Assembly: GCA_046327755.1 (NCBI GenBank)
Contig: JAXLXW010000005.1
Location: 124,001-188,000, forward strand
Source of the DNA: SCN-70-22 sp046327755
GTDB lineage: Bacteria; Gemmatimonadota; Gemmatimonadetes; Gemmatimonadales; Gemmatimonadaceae
DNA: 64,000 bases
Direction of reading: 5' to 3'
Part shown: positions 26,244 to 33,532 of the stretch, one piece after another
Numbering within the stretch: the first letter of the stretch is position 1
How the letters are laid out: the number at the start of each line of letters is the position of its first letter
Notes under the pieces: generated by a model
Seen by the model: the letters and a program-made list of their open reading frames with translations, nothing else
What the model was told of the DNA's origin: nothing
Database searches by the model: none
Made by a program: the position numbers and the translations under genes

Positions 26244-27751
26244 GCCGCGCCATCTTCTCGCGCCACGCGCCGCTCTCGCGCCACGCGCCGCTCTCGCGCC
26301 ACGCGGCCACCGCCGTCGGCGCCACCCTGTTCGCCGTCGCATCCGCGACGGCACCCGCGCATGCCCAGCCCGCGGTGCGCGAGCATCCGCCCGCGTTAGG
26401 CTCGCCCGCCCCGCTCACCGTCCCCTCCATCCGCCACGCGCGCCTCGCGAACGGCATTGCCCTCAGCGTCGTCGAGCAGCACGAGCTGCCGCTCGTGCAG
26501 CTCATCGTCGCCTTCCCCGGCGGCTCGCGACTGGACGGGAACGCCGCCGGGATTGCCGCCTTCACCGCCAACATGCTCGACGAAGGGGCCGGCACGCGCG
26601 ACGCCGCCACGCTCCAGTCCGAGCTGGCCTTCCTCGGCGCGTCGCTCCAGACCGGCGCCGACTGGGACCGCATCACCGTCTCGCTCAAGGTCCCGGTGCG
26701 CTCGCTCGCCCCGGCGCTCGACCTCCTGGCCGACGTGCTCCGCCGCCCCACCTTCCCAGCCGCCGACGTCAAGCGGCAGCGCGACTTGCGGCTGACGGCG
26801 ATCCTGCAGCAGCGCGACCAGCCCAACGCCCTCGCCGACCTCGCCTTCAACGCCACGCTCTTCCCCGCCGGCCACCCCTACCACCGGAATGCCGGCGGCG
26901 ACTCGGCGTCGGTCGCGGCCTTCGACAGCGCCACGGTGCGCGCCTTCTATGACAAGGCGCTCCGCCCCGAGCGCGCGCACGTCGTCGTCGTGGGCGACAT
27001 CGATGAATCCCGCGCGCGCGCCGAGCTGCAACAACGGTTGGGAGACTGGCGCGGCGCCGGGGTCGCCGGGCTCGCCGCGGTCACGCCGACCATCACCACC
27101 GCGCCGCGTCGCGAGGCGCACACGCGCGTCTACCTCGTCGACAAGCCGGGGGCCGCGCAGTCGGTCATCGCCATCGGCTGGCCCGGCGTCGATCGCCTCT
27201 CCCCCGACTACGCCCCGCTGATGGTGATGAACACCCTCCTCGGCGGCTCGTTCTCGTCGCGCCTCAACTCCAACCTGCGCGAAGCCAAGGGCTTCACCTA
27301 TGGTGCCTCTTCGCGCTTCACCTTCCGCAAGGTTCCGGGGCCGTTCATCGCCTCGGCCGCGGTGCGCACCAACGTCACCGACTCCTCGCTCGTCGAGTTC
27401 TTCAAGGAGCTGCGCACCATCCGCGACCAGCCCGTCGCTGGCGACGAGCTGCAACGCGCCAAGGCCTATGTCGAGCTGGGGCTGCCCGGGTCGCTGGAGA
27501 GCACGTCGCAGGTGGCAGGGTCGATCGCGCAGCTCGCCGTATACGACCTCCCCCTCACCGAACTCTCGGCCTACGCCACCAAGGTTCGGCGCGTGACGGT
27601 CGCCGACGTGCAGCGTGTGGCCAGGCAGTACCTCGTCCCCGACCAGGCATCGGTCATCGTCGTGGGCGACCTCAAGAGCGTGCGCTCATCGATCGAGGCG
27701 CTCAAGCTGGGCGAGATCGTCGTCCTCGACCTCGCCTCGATCACGCGTTGA
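26240..27751 (+). CDS. Secreted M16-like protein, inactive partner subunit
   Basis: This 503-residue protein starts with GTG 26240, overlapping the stop of the catalytic M16 gene (GTGA). It has a signal peptide ending near APAHAQ. The M16 fold is clear (LANGIALSVVEQHELPLVQL, LREAKGFTYGASS, and the late R/Y pair), but the position of the HXXEH zinc motif reads AFTANMLDEG, so zinc and catalytic Glu are absent. It should act as the structural partner that closes the cleft. The first 25 residues contain a triplicated LSRHAP element from an 18-bp tandem DNA repeat. Confidence 0.88.
   Translation: MSRAIFSRHAPLSRHAPLSRHAATAVGATLFAVASATAPAHAQPAVREHPPALGSPAPLTVPSIRHARLANGIALSVVEQHELPLVQLIVAFPGGSRLDGNAAGIAAFTANMLDEGAGTRDAATLQSELAFLGASLQTGADWDRITVSLKVPVRSLAPALDLLADVLRRPTFPAADVKRQRDLRLTAILQQRDQPNALADLAFNATLFPAGHPYHRNAGGDSASVAAFDSATVRAFYDKALRPERAHVVVVGDIDESRARAELQQRLGDWRGAGVAGLAAVTPTITTAPRREAHTRVYLVDKPGAAQSVIAIGWPGVDRLSPDYAPLMVMNTLLGGSFSSRLNSNLREAKGFTYGASSRFTFRKVPGPFIASAAVRTNVTDSSLVEFFKELRTIRDQPVAGDELQRAKAYVELGLPGSLESTSQVAGSIAQLAVYDLPLTELSAYATKVRRVTVADVQRVARQYLVPDQASVIVVGDLKSVRSSIEALKLGEIVVLDLASITR
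26256..26309. repeat. 18-bp tandem repeat in the M16 partner's 5' end
   Basis: TCTCGCGCCACGCGCCGC is present at 26256 and 26274, with a partial third copy at 26292. It is in frame (six codons per unit), adding SRHAPL repeats before the signal peptide. Confidence 0.75.
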
Positions 27752-27808
27752 GGGCGAGCCGGGGGCCGCGCCGCACGGCGCAGCCCCCGGCCAGGCTGGC
27801 GATGCCGA

Positions 27809-28234
27809 CTACGGCTTGGTCCCGTGGTCGACCGTGATGATCGACTTGAGCCCGCCGCGCACGTTGAAGTCCCCCACCACACGCATCCAGCGCGGCTTCG
27901 ACTTCTCGACCAGGTCGTCGAGGATCCGGTTCACCACGCGCTCGTAGAAGATCCCGTCGTTCCTGAAGCTCCAGAGGTAGAGCTTGAGGCTCTTGAGCTC
28001 CAGGCAGAGCTCGTCCGGGACGTACGAGATGTTGATCGTCGCGAAGTCCGGCGCCCCCCCCTTGAGCAGCGCCAGCTCGGCCGCGTCCGTCTCGATCCCG
28101 CCGATCGGGCAGAGCGACGTGAACTCCGGCGTCGTCATGAAGATTTCGTAGTTCCGCCCCGGGTACGGGTTCGGAAATGTCTCCAGCAGTTCGGGTTGCG
28201 GCATGCGGCGAAAGGTGATCTTCTCCCCGGTCAC
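27809..28234 (-). CDS. queF: NADPH-dependent preQ0 reductase QueF with an internal insertion
   Basis: This 141-residue T-fold protein reads from GTG 28234 (ATG 28204 is an alternative). It has the active-site Cys42 in TSLCP, the Asp in GGAPDF, the NADPH-binding signature ELKSLKLY and the conserved NRILDDL. It should reduce preQ0 to preQ1 in queuosine synthesis. Compared with B. subtilis QueF, 14 extra residues (GIETDAAELALLKG region, about 46-59) separate the catalytic Cys and Asp, and the usual His of FHE is Tyr (FYE). No ribosome-binding site is visible at either start. The homologous Glu is kept. A QueE-like gene lies 1.4 kb away. Confidence 0.85.
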   Translation of the reverse strand: MTGEKITFRRMPQPELLETFPNPYPGRNYEIFMTTPEFTSLCPIGGIETDAAELALLKGGAPDFATINISYVPDELCLELKSLKLYLWSFRNDGIFYERVVNRILDDLVEKSKPRWMRVVGDFNVRGGLKSIITVDHGTKP

Positions 28235-28490
28235 GGGGTAGTACTACGCACCCCCGCACGGACACGGTGACCGATCGGCCGCGCCTCGCGCCCCCAATTG
28301 GGCGTCGCGACTGGCTCGTCCGAATCCCGGGCGTGACGATTCCACGATGGCGTACGTCCCTGCTATGGACACGCGACCAATTCACCCGTAGGTTGGTTTT
28401 CAGGTTGGCGCTCGTTGCGCCGGCCGCTGCCGACGCGAGAACGGCGCGACGGCACTCGCCCCCCGGTACTGCCGGGGGGCTCTTTTTTGC
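28235..28490 (+). ncRNA. Possible small transcript ending at an orphan terminator
   Basis: The terminator at 28458-28488 is oriented for plus-strand transcripts, but no plus-strand gene lies in the 700 bp before it. A GGCGC-TCGTT-GCGCC hairpin sits just upstream. A short RNA from this interval, or readthrough from the M16 operon across antisense queF, would explain the terminator. No known RNA family is recognised. Confidence 0.25.
28458..28488 (+). terminator. Strong intrinsic terminator
   Basis: GCCCCCCGG-TACTG-CCGGGGGGC forms a perfect nine-bp stem, followed directly by TCTTTTTT. This is the clearest Rho-independent terminator in the window. Confidence 0.8.
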
Positions 28491-28515
28491 CCCCACTCAA
28501 CTCCCGAAAATGCGA

Positions 28516-28538
28516 AGGGCCGCCACGCGGGCGGCCCT
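28516..28538 (-). terminator. Terminator of the rhomboid gene
   Basis: AGGGCCGCC and GGCGGCCCT pair perfectly across a five-base loop, about 30 bp after the rhomboid stop codon on the minus strand. The minus-strand tail TTCGCATTTT follows. Confidence 0.6.
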
Positions 28539-28570
28539 CGTTGTTTCCACGTCGATCGCTCCGTGACTGG

Positions 28571-29482
28571 CTACGAGCCGTCGCGCAGCTCCCGTGACAT
28601 CTCCTCCAGCATCCGCTTCTCGTCGGCGCTCAGGCTCTCGATTCCCTGCTGCGAGATCTTGTCGAGCACGAGGTCGATGTCGCTCATCCGCTTGACCCCC
28701 TTGGCGCCGAGCGGGGGCGACTGCGGCGCCGGGCGACGCGACACCGCGGCATTGCTGCGGGCGATGATGTCGTCGATCTCGTTCCCCTTCTCTCGCGCCC
28801 GCGGCATGGAGCGCGGAATGGCGCGCGGCGTCTCGTCGGGGATGTCGGTCGCCGGCGTCACGCGCTGCTTGAAGCGATCGATCCCGCCGCTCCCCGACGC
28901 GGTGCGCAGGTAGAGCCACCCCGCCGCGAGCCCGCCCAGGTGCGCCAGGTAGGCGACGCCGCCCCCCTGCCCCTCGGACATCCCGCCGATGAGGTTGAGC
29001 GCCACCATCAGCGCCACCATCCACTTCACCTTGAGCGGGACCACGCCGAAGAGGAGGACCTCGTCGTCGGGCCAGCGCGTCGCGTAGGCCAGCGTCACCC
29101 CGAGCACTGCGGCGGAGGCGCCGATGAGGAGCGACTCGCGCGCGAACAGCAGGTGGAAGAACCACCCGCCGAGCCCGCAGAGCACGTAGTAGCGCGTGAA
29201 CTCCCCGGCGCTCCACGCATGCTCCACGCGCGGGCCGAAGATGTAGAGCGTGTACATGTTGAGGGCGAGGTGCCAGAAGCCCCCGTGCACGAACATGTAC
29301 GTCCCGATGGTCCACCACGAGCGCGACAGGTCGTCGGCCGAGAAGCCGAGCGCCGGCAGCATGTTCTGCGAACCAACGACCGTCAGCTGCAGGAAGTAGA
29401 TCGCGACGTTGATCGCGATCAACCACTGCACCGCCTTCGTTAGGCGCGGATAGTCGGTGTCGTCGGAGTAGGTGAGGCCCAT
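28571..29482 (-). CDS. Rhomboid-family intramembrane serine protease
   Basis: This 303-residue membrane protein has a six-helix rhomboid core. HxxxN is at His71/Asn75 in FWHLALN, the catalytic Ser123 in GASAAV and the catalytic His181 in YLAHLGG. A 110-residue cytosolic tail (Pro/Arg-rich then two short helices ending in DEKRMLEEMSREL) follows. The family cleaves transmembrane segments of partner proteins; no specific substrate is visible here. It is separated from the QueE-like gene upstream by about 155 bp and ends at a terminator. Confidence 0.9.
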   Translation of the reverse strand: MGLTYSDDTDYPRLTKAVQWLIAINVAIYFLQLTVVGSQNMLPALGFSADDLSRSWWTIGTYMFVHGGFWHLALNMYTLYIFGPRVEHAWSAGEFTRYYVLCGLGGWFFHLLFARESLLIGASAAVLGVTLAYATRWPDDEVLLFGVVPLKVKWMVALMVALNLIGGMSEGQGGGVAYLAHLGGLAAGWLYLRTASGSGGIDRFKQRVTPATDIPDETPRAIPRSMPRAREKGNEIDDIIARSNAAVSRRPAPQSPPLGAKGVKRMSDIDLVLDKISQQGIESLSADEKRMLEEMSRELRDGS

Positions 29483-29638
29483 CGGGGTGGTGCGACGAAC
29501 GGCAATCGCGAAGGTCGTGGCGGCGTGCCCGGGCCTCCGCGCGAACTCTCTCCAGTATATCTATCGCGGGGAGGCGGCGACTGTTCCGGCCGCGTTCCCG
29601 TCTGCTCCCAGACTGCTCCCACTCTCCCTACGCGAGGG

Positions 29639-30298
29639 CTACCGCAGTGTTGCGGGACCGCTCAGCCGAAGGGAGATCTGCACGTCGGCGTGGTGCCCCA
29701 TGGCGTGCTCGAGCAGCACCGCCCACCGCCGGTCCAGCACCCCGCGCTCCGTCGCCGGGCCCGGGTGGATCAGGAGGCGCACCCCCTCGCTCGCGGCATG
29801 CGCTTTTTCGACGATCTGTAAGTAATCGGCGTCACTGGCCTCATCCGTCCCGCCAATGACCACAGCATGCGCGCATCCCACCCGCGCCGCCGCCCGAACC
29901 GTCTCCATTGCCCGCTCCACCGTGGCCTCCGCCGCCGGCGCGTCGAGCGACACCTGGACGAGCGAGAGATAAGGGTGCAGGACGGCGATTGCCTCGGGGC
30001 GCTGCCCGTCGGTGTCGGCCACCACCGGCGTCTTGGTCGCTAGCGTCTGCAGTGCCGCCTCGAGGAATTCAGCATTCCCCAGCGCGTCCCGCCCCGAAAT
30101 GCAGACCGAGTGCACCGGCGAACGGCTCAACCCGCGCCCCACCTCACGCGCCAGCGCGTCCGACGTGTACATCGTCGCCGTTTCGGCTGGCCCGGCGAAC
30201 TTGATCAGGAGCTGCCGGCGCCCGGCCCACAGGCCGTGACGCTGGATGCCGATCGGAATCCCCGCGAGTGCCGCTGCCAGTACGGGTCGTGTTCCCAT
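29639..30298 (-). CDS. QueE-like protein lacking the radical-SAM cysteines
   Basis: This 219-residue protein follows the pattern of 7-carboxy-7-deazaguanine synthase (QueE): GIQRHGLWAGRRQLLIKFAG matches the family's SIQGEGLWAGRRQ...RFAG region, PVHSVCISGRDALGNAEFL replaces TGGEPL, and PVVADTDGQRPEAI matches the ETNG segment. The CX3CX2C positions are Pro37, Ala41 and Tyr44, so no Fe-S cluster can bind. The GGE motif is also lost. It is therefore not an active radical-SAM enzyme and may be a repurposed or decaying paralogue. The frame is intact and codon use is normal. QueF is encoded nearby. Assignment rests on motif alignment by eye. Confidence 0.65.
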   Translation of the reverse strand: MGTRPVLAAALAGIPIGIQRHGLWAGRRQLLIKFAGPAETATMYTSDALAREVGRGLSRSPVHSVCISGRDALGNAEFLEAALQTLATKTPVVADTDGQRPEAIAVLHPYLSLVQVSLDAPAAEATVERAMETVRAAARVGCAHAVVIGGTDEASDADYLQIVEKAHAASEGVRLLIHPGPATERGVLDRRWAVLLEHAMGHHADVQISLRLSGPATLR

Positions 30299-30419
30299 GC
30301 GTCCTGATGATCCTCACCGAGTGAAGCGCGTCGCGATCGGCGCCGACATGCGCGCAGCGATTCGCGATGCGATCGATCCTGTCCTGTCCTGCGGCCCCCG
30401 AATCCGAGAACCCGTGGTG

Positions 30420-31418
30420 CTACCGTTTGGTCACTGCCAGCCGCGCGATGCGATCGCACAGCGCCGGGAACGAGACCCCCGCCGCCGCGGCCGCCTGCGG
30501 AATGAGGCTCGTCTCCGTCATCCCGGGGAGCGTGTTCGCCTCGAGGCAGTAGAACGCCCCCTCCGGCGTCATGCGGAAATCGATCCGCGCGCACCCCCCG
30601 AGCTTTAACGCGCCAAAGGCAAGCTTCGCTAGACGCTGGACTTCCGCCGTTTGTTCCGGCGTCAGGTCGGCCGGGAAGATCTCCTGCGCCATCCCCGGCG
30701 TGTACTTGCACTCGTAGTCGTACAACTCCTTCACCGGGATGATCTCCCCCACCGGGAGCGCCTCGCCGCCGAGGATCCCCACGGTGAGTTCGCGCCCCGG
30801 GACGAACGCCTCCAGCATGACTTCGTCGTCGTGCCGGAACGCCTCCTCGATCGCCCCCGGGAGTTCGGCCGGGTCCTTCACCAGCGAGAGCCCCACGGTC
30901 GACCCCTGCTTGCTCGGCTTGACGATGACCGGGAAGCCGAGCCGCTCGCGGACCGTCTCGATGGAGGCCGGCGCCATCATCCAGTCCGCCGTGGGGACCC
31001 CCGCCGCCCGGAAGAGATGCTTGGACAGATCCTTGTCCATCGCCAGCGCGCTCGCGAGGTGCCCGCTCCCCGTGTACGGAATCCCGGTGAGGTCGAGCAG
31101 CGCCTGGATCGTCCCGTCCTCGCCCGTCCCGCCATGCAGCGCGAGGAAGATGACGTCGGTCTCGCCGACGTGGTCGATGGACGACGGGAGCTGCCGATTG
31201 AGCCGCACCAGCGCCTGCACGTCGGGAGGAACGGTCTTCACGACGCGCCCCCCCTCGAGCATCGCCTGTTCGTCCGCTGCACTGAGCGCCCCCCGCGCCG
31301 TGTCCACCACGCGCACGTCATGCCCGGCCGCGCGCAGCGCACCCGCCACGCGCAACCCCGACGCCAGCGACACATCCCGCTCGGAGGAAGTCCCCCCCAT
31401 GAGCACCGTCACTCGCAT
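30420..31418 (-). CDS. ddl: D-alanine--D-alanine ligase
   Basis: This 332-residue ATP-grasp enzyme has VLMGGTSSERDVSLASG at the N-terminus, ALHGGTGEDGTIQ, the ATP-binding PVIVKPSKQGSTVGLS, the omega-loop region EIFPADLT, and the terminal metal site FYCLEANTLPGMTETSL. It makes the D-Ala-D-Ala dipeptide for peptidoglycan. It follows the cystathionine beta-synthase gene by 49 bp on the same strand and is probably in the same transcript. Confidence 0.95.
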   Translation of the reverse strand: MRVTVLMGGTSSERDVSLASGLRVAGALRAAGHDVRVVDTARGALSAADEQAMLEGGRVVKTVPPDVQALVRLNRQLPSSIDHVGETDVIFLALHGGTGEDGTIQALLDLTGIPYTGSGHLASALAMDKDLSKHLFRAAGVPTADWMMAPASIETVRERLGFPVIVKPSKQGSTVGLSLVKDPAELPGAIEEAFRHDDEVMLEAFVPGRELTVGILGGEALPVGEIIPVKELYDYECKYTPGMAQEIFPADLTPEQTAEVQRLAKLAFGALKLGGCARIDFRMTPEGAFYCLEANTLPGMTETSLIPQAAAAAGVSFPALCDRIARLAVTKR

Positions 31419-31467
31419 CCGCGCCTCCGAACTCCCGTCCCCCGTCTCCCGTCTCCCGTCCGCTCGT

Positions 31468-32916
31468 TCATTTCGCCATGAGGTACTGCAGCAAGTCGCC
31501 GCGTGTCACGATCCCCGCCAGCTGCCCGTGCGACTGCACCAGCACCGCGGGGTTTGTCTTCGAGAGGAGCTTGGCCACGTTGTCGGCCGGCGTGTTCACG
31601 TCGATCATCGGGAAGGGTGGGTCCATCACATCCCCCACCGTGGCGTCGAGCAGCTTGGGATTATCCAGCGCGCGCGCCGACAGGGTGTGCTCGTTGACGG
31701 ACCCCACACACGTGCTCCCGTCCATCACCGGGAGCTGCGACACGTCATGCAGTGACATCAGCCGCAACGCTTGCCGCACCGGCGCCCCTGGTGCCGTGCT
31801 CACCATCACCGGCGCGCCGCCCGGCTTCACGTTGATCACCTGCGCAATGGTCGCCTTGTCCGCCTCCAGGAGCTGGTTCTCGCGCATCCACTCGTCGTTG
31901 TAGAGCTTCGAGAGGTAGCGCTCCCCGGTGTCGCAGAGGAAGGTGACGACGAGGGCGTTGGGGTCGTTGATGCGGCGCGCGACATTGAGCGCCGCGTGCG
32001 CGATGAGCCCCGCCGAGCCGCCGACGAAGAGCCCTTCTTCCCGCGTGAGGCGCCGCGCCATCGAAAAGGCGTCCTTGTCGCTGACGGTGATGAACTCGTC
32101 GATCACCCCCATGTCGAGCGTCCCCGGGACCTTGTCCTGCCCGATCCCTTCCACCTTGTACGGCGCCCCTTCCGGCTTCCCCTGCCCCGGCGAGCGCCAC
32201 GTCTCAGCCAGGATTGATCCCTGTGGATCGCCGGCGATGATCTGGATCTTCGGGTTCTTCGACTTGAGGTAGCGCCCCACGCCGGTCAGCGTTCCGCCGG
32301 TTCCCGCGGCGCCGACGAAATGCGTGATGCGCCCCTCGGTCTGCTCCCACAGCTCGGGCCCAGTCGTTTCCTCGTGCGCCTGAGGGTTGGCCTCGTTGTA
32401 GAACTGGTTGGCCAGCACCGCGTTCGGCGTCTCGGCGGCGATGCGTCGCGCCATCATCACGTAGTTGTCCGGATGATCCGGCGGAACCGCCGTCGGCGTG
32501 ATGATCACCTCGGCCCCAAAGGCCTTGAGCAATCGCACCTTCTCCTGCGACATCTTGTCGGGCATCGTGAAGATGCAGCGATACCCCTTGAGCGCCGCGG
32601 CGAGGGCAAGCCCGATCCCCGTGTTGCCGCTCGTCCCTTCAACGATCACCCCGCCCGGCTTGAGCCTTCCCTCACGCTCGGCCTGTTCGATGATCGGGAG
32701 CCCGATGCGGTCCTTCACCGAGCCGCCGGGGTTGAAGAACTCCGCCTTGCCGTACACCGGCGTGCGGATCGCGCGCGTGACGCGCGTGAGGTGGATGAGC
32801 GGCGTCCACCCGATCGTCTCCAGCACCGACTCGAAGACCTGGCGGTTGCGGGGGACGCGGCTGGAGAGCTGCGCGATGCTCGAGGCTTGAGAGGGAGCTG
32901 AGGCGAGATCGGTCAC
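31468..32916 (-). CDS. Cystathionine beta-synthase type PLP enzyme with CBS pair
   Basis: This 482-residue protein has a fold-type II PLP domain with the Schiff-base Lys68 in GGSVKDRIG, the phosphate loop GTSGNTGIG and a later GGSAG. Two CBS motifs (about 365-480: VRQALRLMSLHDVSQLPVMD and VAKLLSKTNPAVLVQ) follow. No N-terminal heme-binding segment is evident. It should condense homocysteine with serine, or make cysteine from O-acetylserine; the CBS pair suggests the former with nucleotide or SAM regulation. It lies 21 bp from the TonB-like lipoprotein gene. Confidence 0.9.
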   Translation of the reverse strand: MTDLASAPSQASSIAQLSSRVPRNRQVFESVLETIGWTPLIHLTRVTRAIRTPVYGKAEFFNPGGSVKDRIGLPIIEQAEREGRLKPGGVIVEGTSGNTGIGLALAAALKGYRCIFTMPDKMSQEKVRLLKAFGAEVIITPTAVPPDHPDNYVMMARRIAAETPNAVLANQFYNEANPQAHEETTGPELWEQTEGRITHFVGAAGTGGTLTGVGRYLKSKNPKIQIIAGDPQGSILAETWRSPGQGKPEGAPYKVEGIGQDKVPGTLDMGVIDEFITVSDKDAFSMARRLTREEGLFVGGSAGLIAHAALNVARRINDPNALVVTFLCDTGERYLSKLYNDEWMRENQLLEADKATIAQVINVKPGGAPVMVSTAPGAPVRQALRLMSLHDVSQLPVMDGSTCVGSVNEHTLSARALDNPKLLDATVGDVMDPPFPMIDVNTPADNVAKLLSKTNPAVLVQSHGQLAGIVTRGDLLQYLMAK

Positions 32917-32937
32917 GGGAGGGGCCGGGAGGAAGGC

Positions 32938-33507
32938 CTAACGCTTGACAGCGGGAGAGTCCGCCGCGGCGGGCGCCGCAGGTTCGGCCGGGGCCCCGCT
33001 GTCCCCCGGCATCGGGGGACCGTTGGGGACACGGAACTTGATCGGGAAGAGCACCGGGAAGGGGATCGCCTTCCCGTCGCGGTACGCGGGACGGAAGAGG
33101 AGCGACGGCGCCCCCTCCAGTGCGGAACTGTCGAAGGCGGCGAGCTTGGCGTGCTCGTGGACCTTCGTCGATTCCGGCACCGGACGCCCGAACTCGTCCA
33201 GGTACAGCTGCAACGTGACGTTGTCCTGGACCCCTTCGATGTACGGGGCCACCGGGTACTTGAACGGGAGCGAGTCGCCGATGAACACCGGGAGCGAGTC
33301 CGCCGTCGCCACCTGCGGCGCCGCTCCCTTCGCACCCTTGCCGCACGCCGTCGCCACCAAGGCGACGGCGAACATCGACACCACGGAGGCCAGCGAGGCG
33401 CGGCCGTTGTGCCGGGACGCCGGATGAATGAGCGGAATGCGAGCGGTGGGCGTCACGTCAGCTGGAGACAAGGGCAAGGGAGAGCATCGGTCGAACCGAA
33501 AGGGCAC
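32938..33507 (-). CDS. Lipoprotein with TonB C-terminal-like domain
   Basis: This 189-residue protein has a hydrophobic stretch with lipobox-like VATACGKG at about residues 45-58. The C-terminal part resembles a TonB C-terminal domain: VTLQLYLDEFGRPVPESTKV, KLAAFDSSALEGAPSLLFRPAYRDGKAIPFPVLFPI. It then has a Pro/Ala tail. The start is uncertain: the frame opens at GTG 33507, about 44 residues before the signal core, and no clear ribosome-binding site is seen at any candidate. It is in a tight minus-strand run between mutS and cystathionine beta-synthase. Confidence 0.7.
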   Translation of the reverse strand: MPFRFDRCSPLPLSPADVTPTARIPLIHPASRHNGRASLASVVSMFAVALVATACGKGAKGAAPQVATADSLPVFIGDSLPFKYPVAPYIEGVQDNVTLQLYLDEFGRPVPESTKVHEHAKLAAFDSSALEGAPSLLFRPAYRDGKAIPFPVLFPIKFRVPNGPPMPGDSGAPAEPAAPAAADSPAVKR

Positions 33508-33532
33508 GTCGGGCGAAATCTACCGTCACTCG

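Noticed and set aside
24339..26354. Minus-strand frame of about 670 codons opposite the M16 gene
   Set aside because: M16 motifs on the plus strand are unambiguous; the antisense is a shadow.
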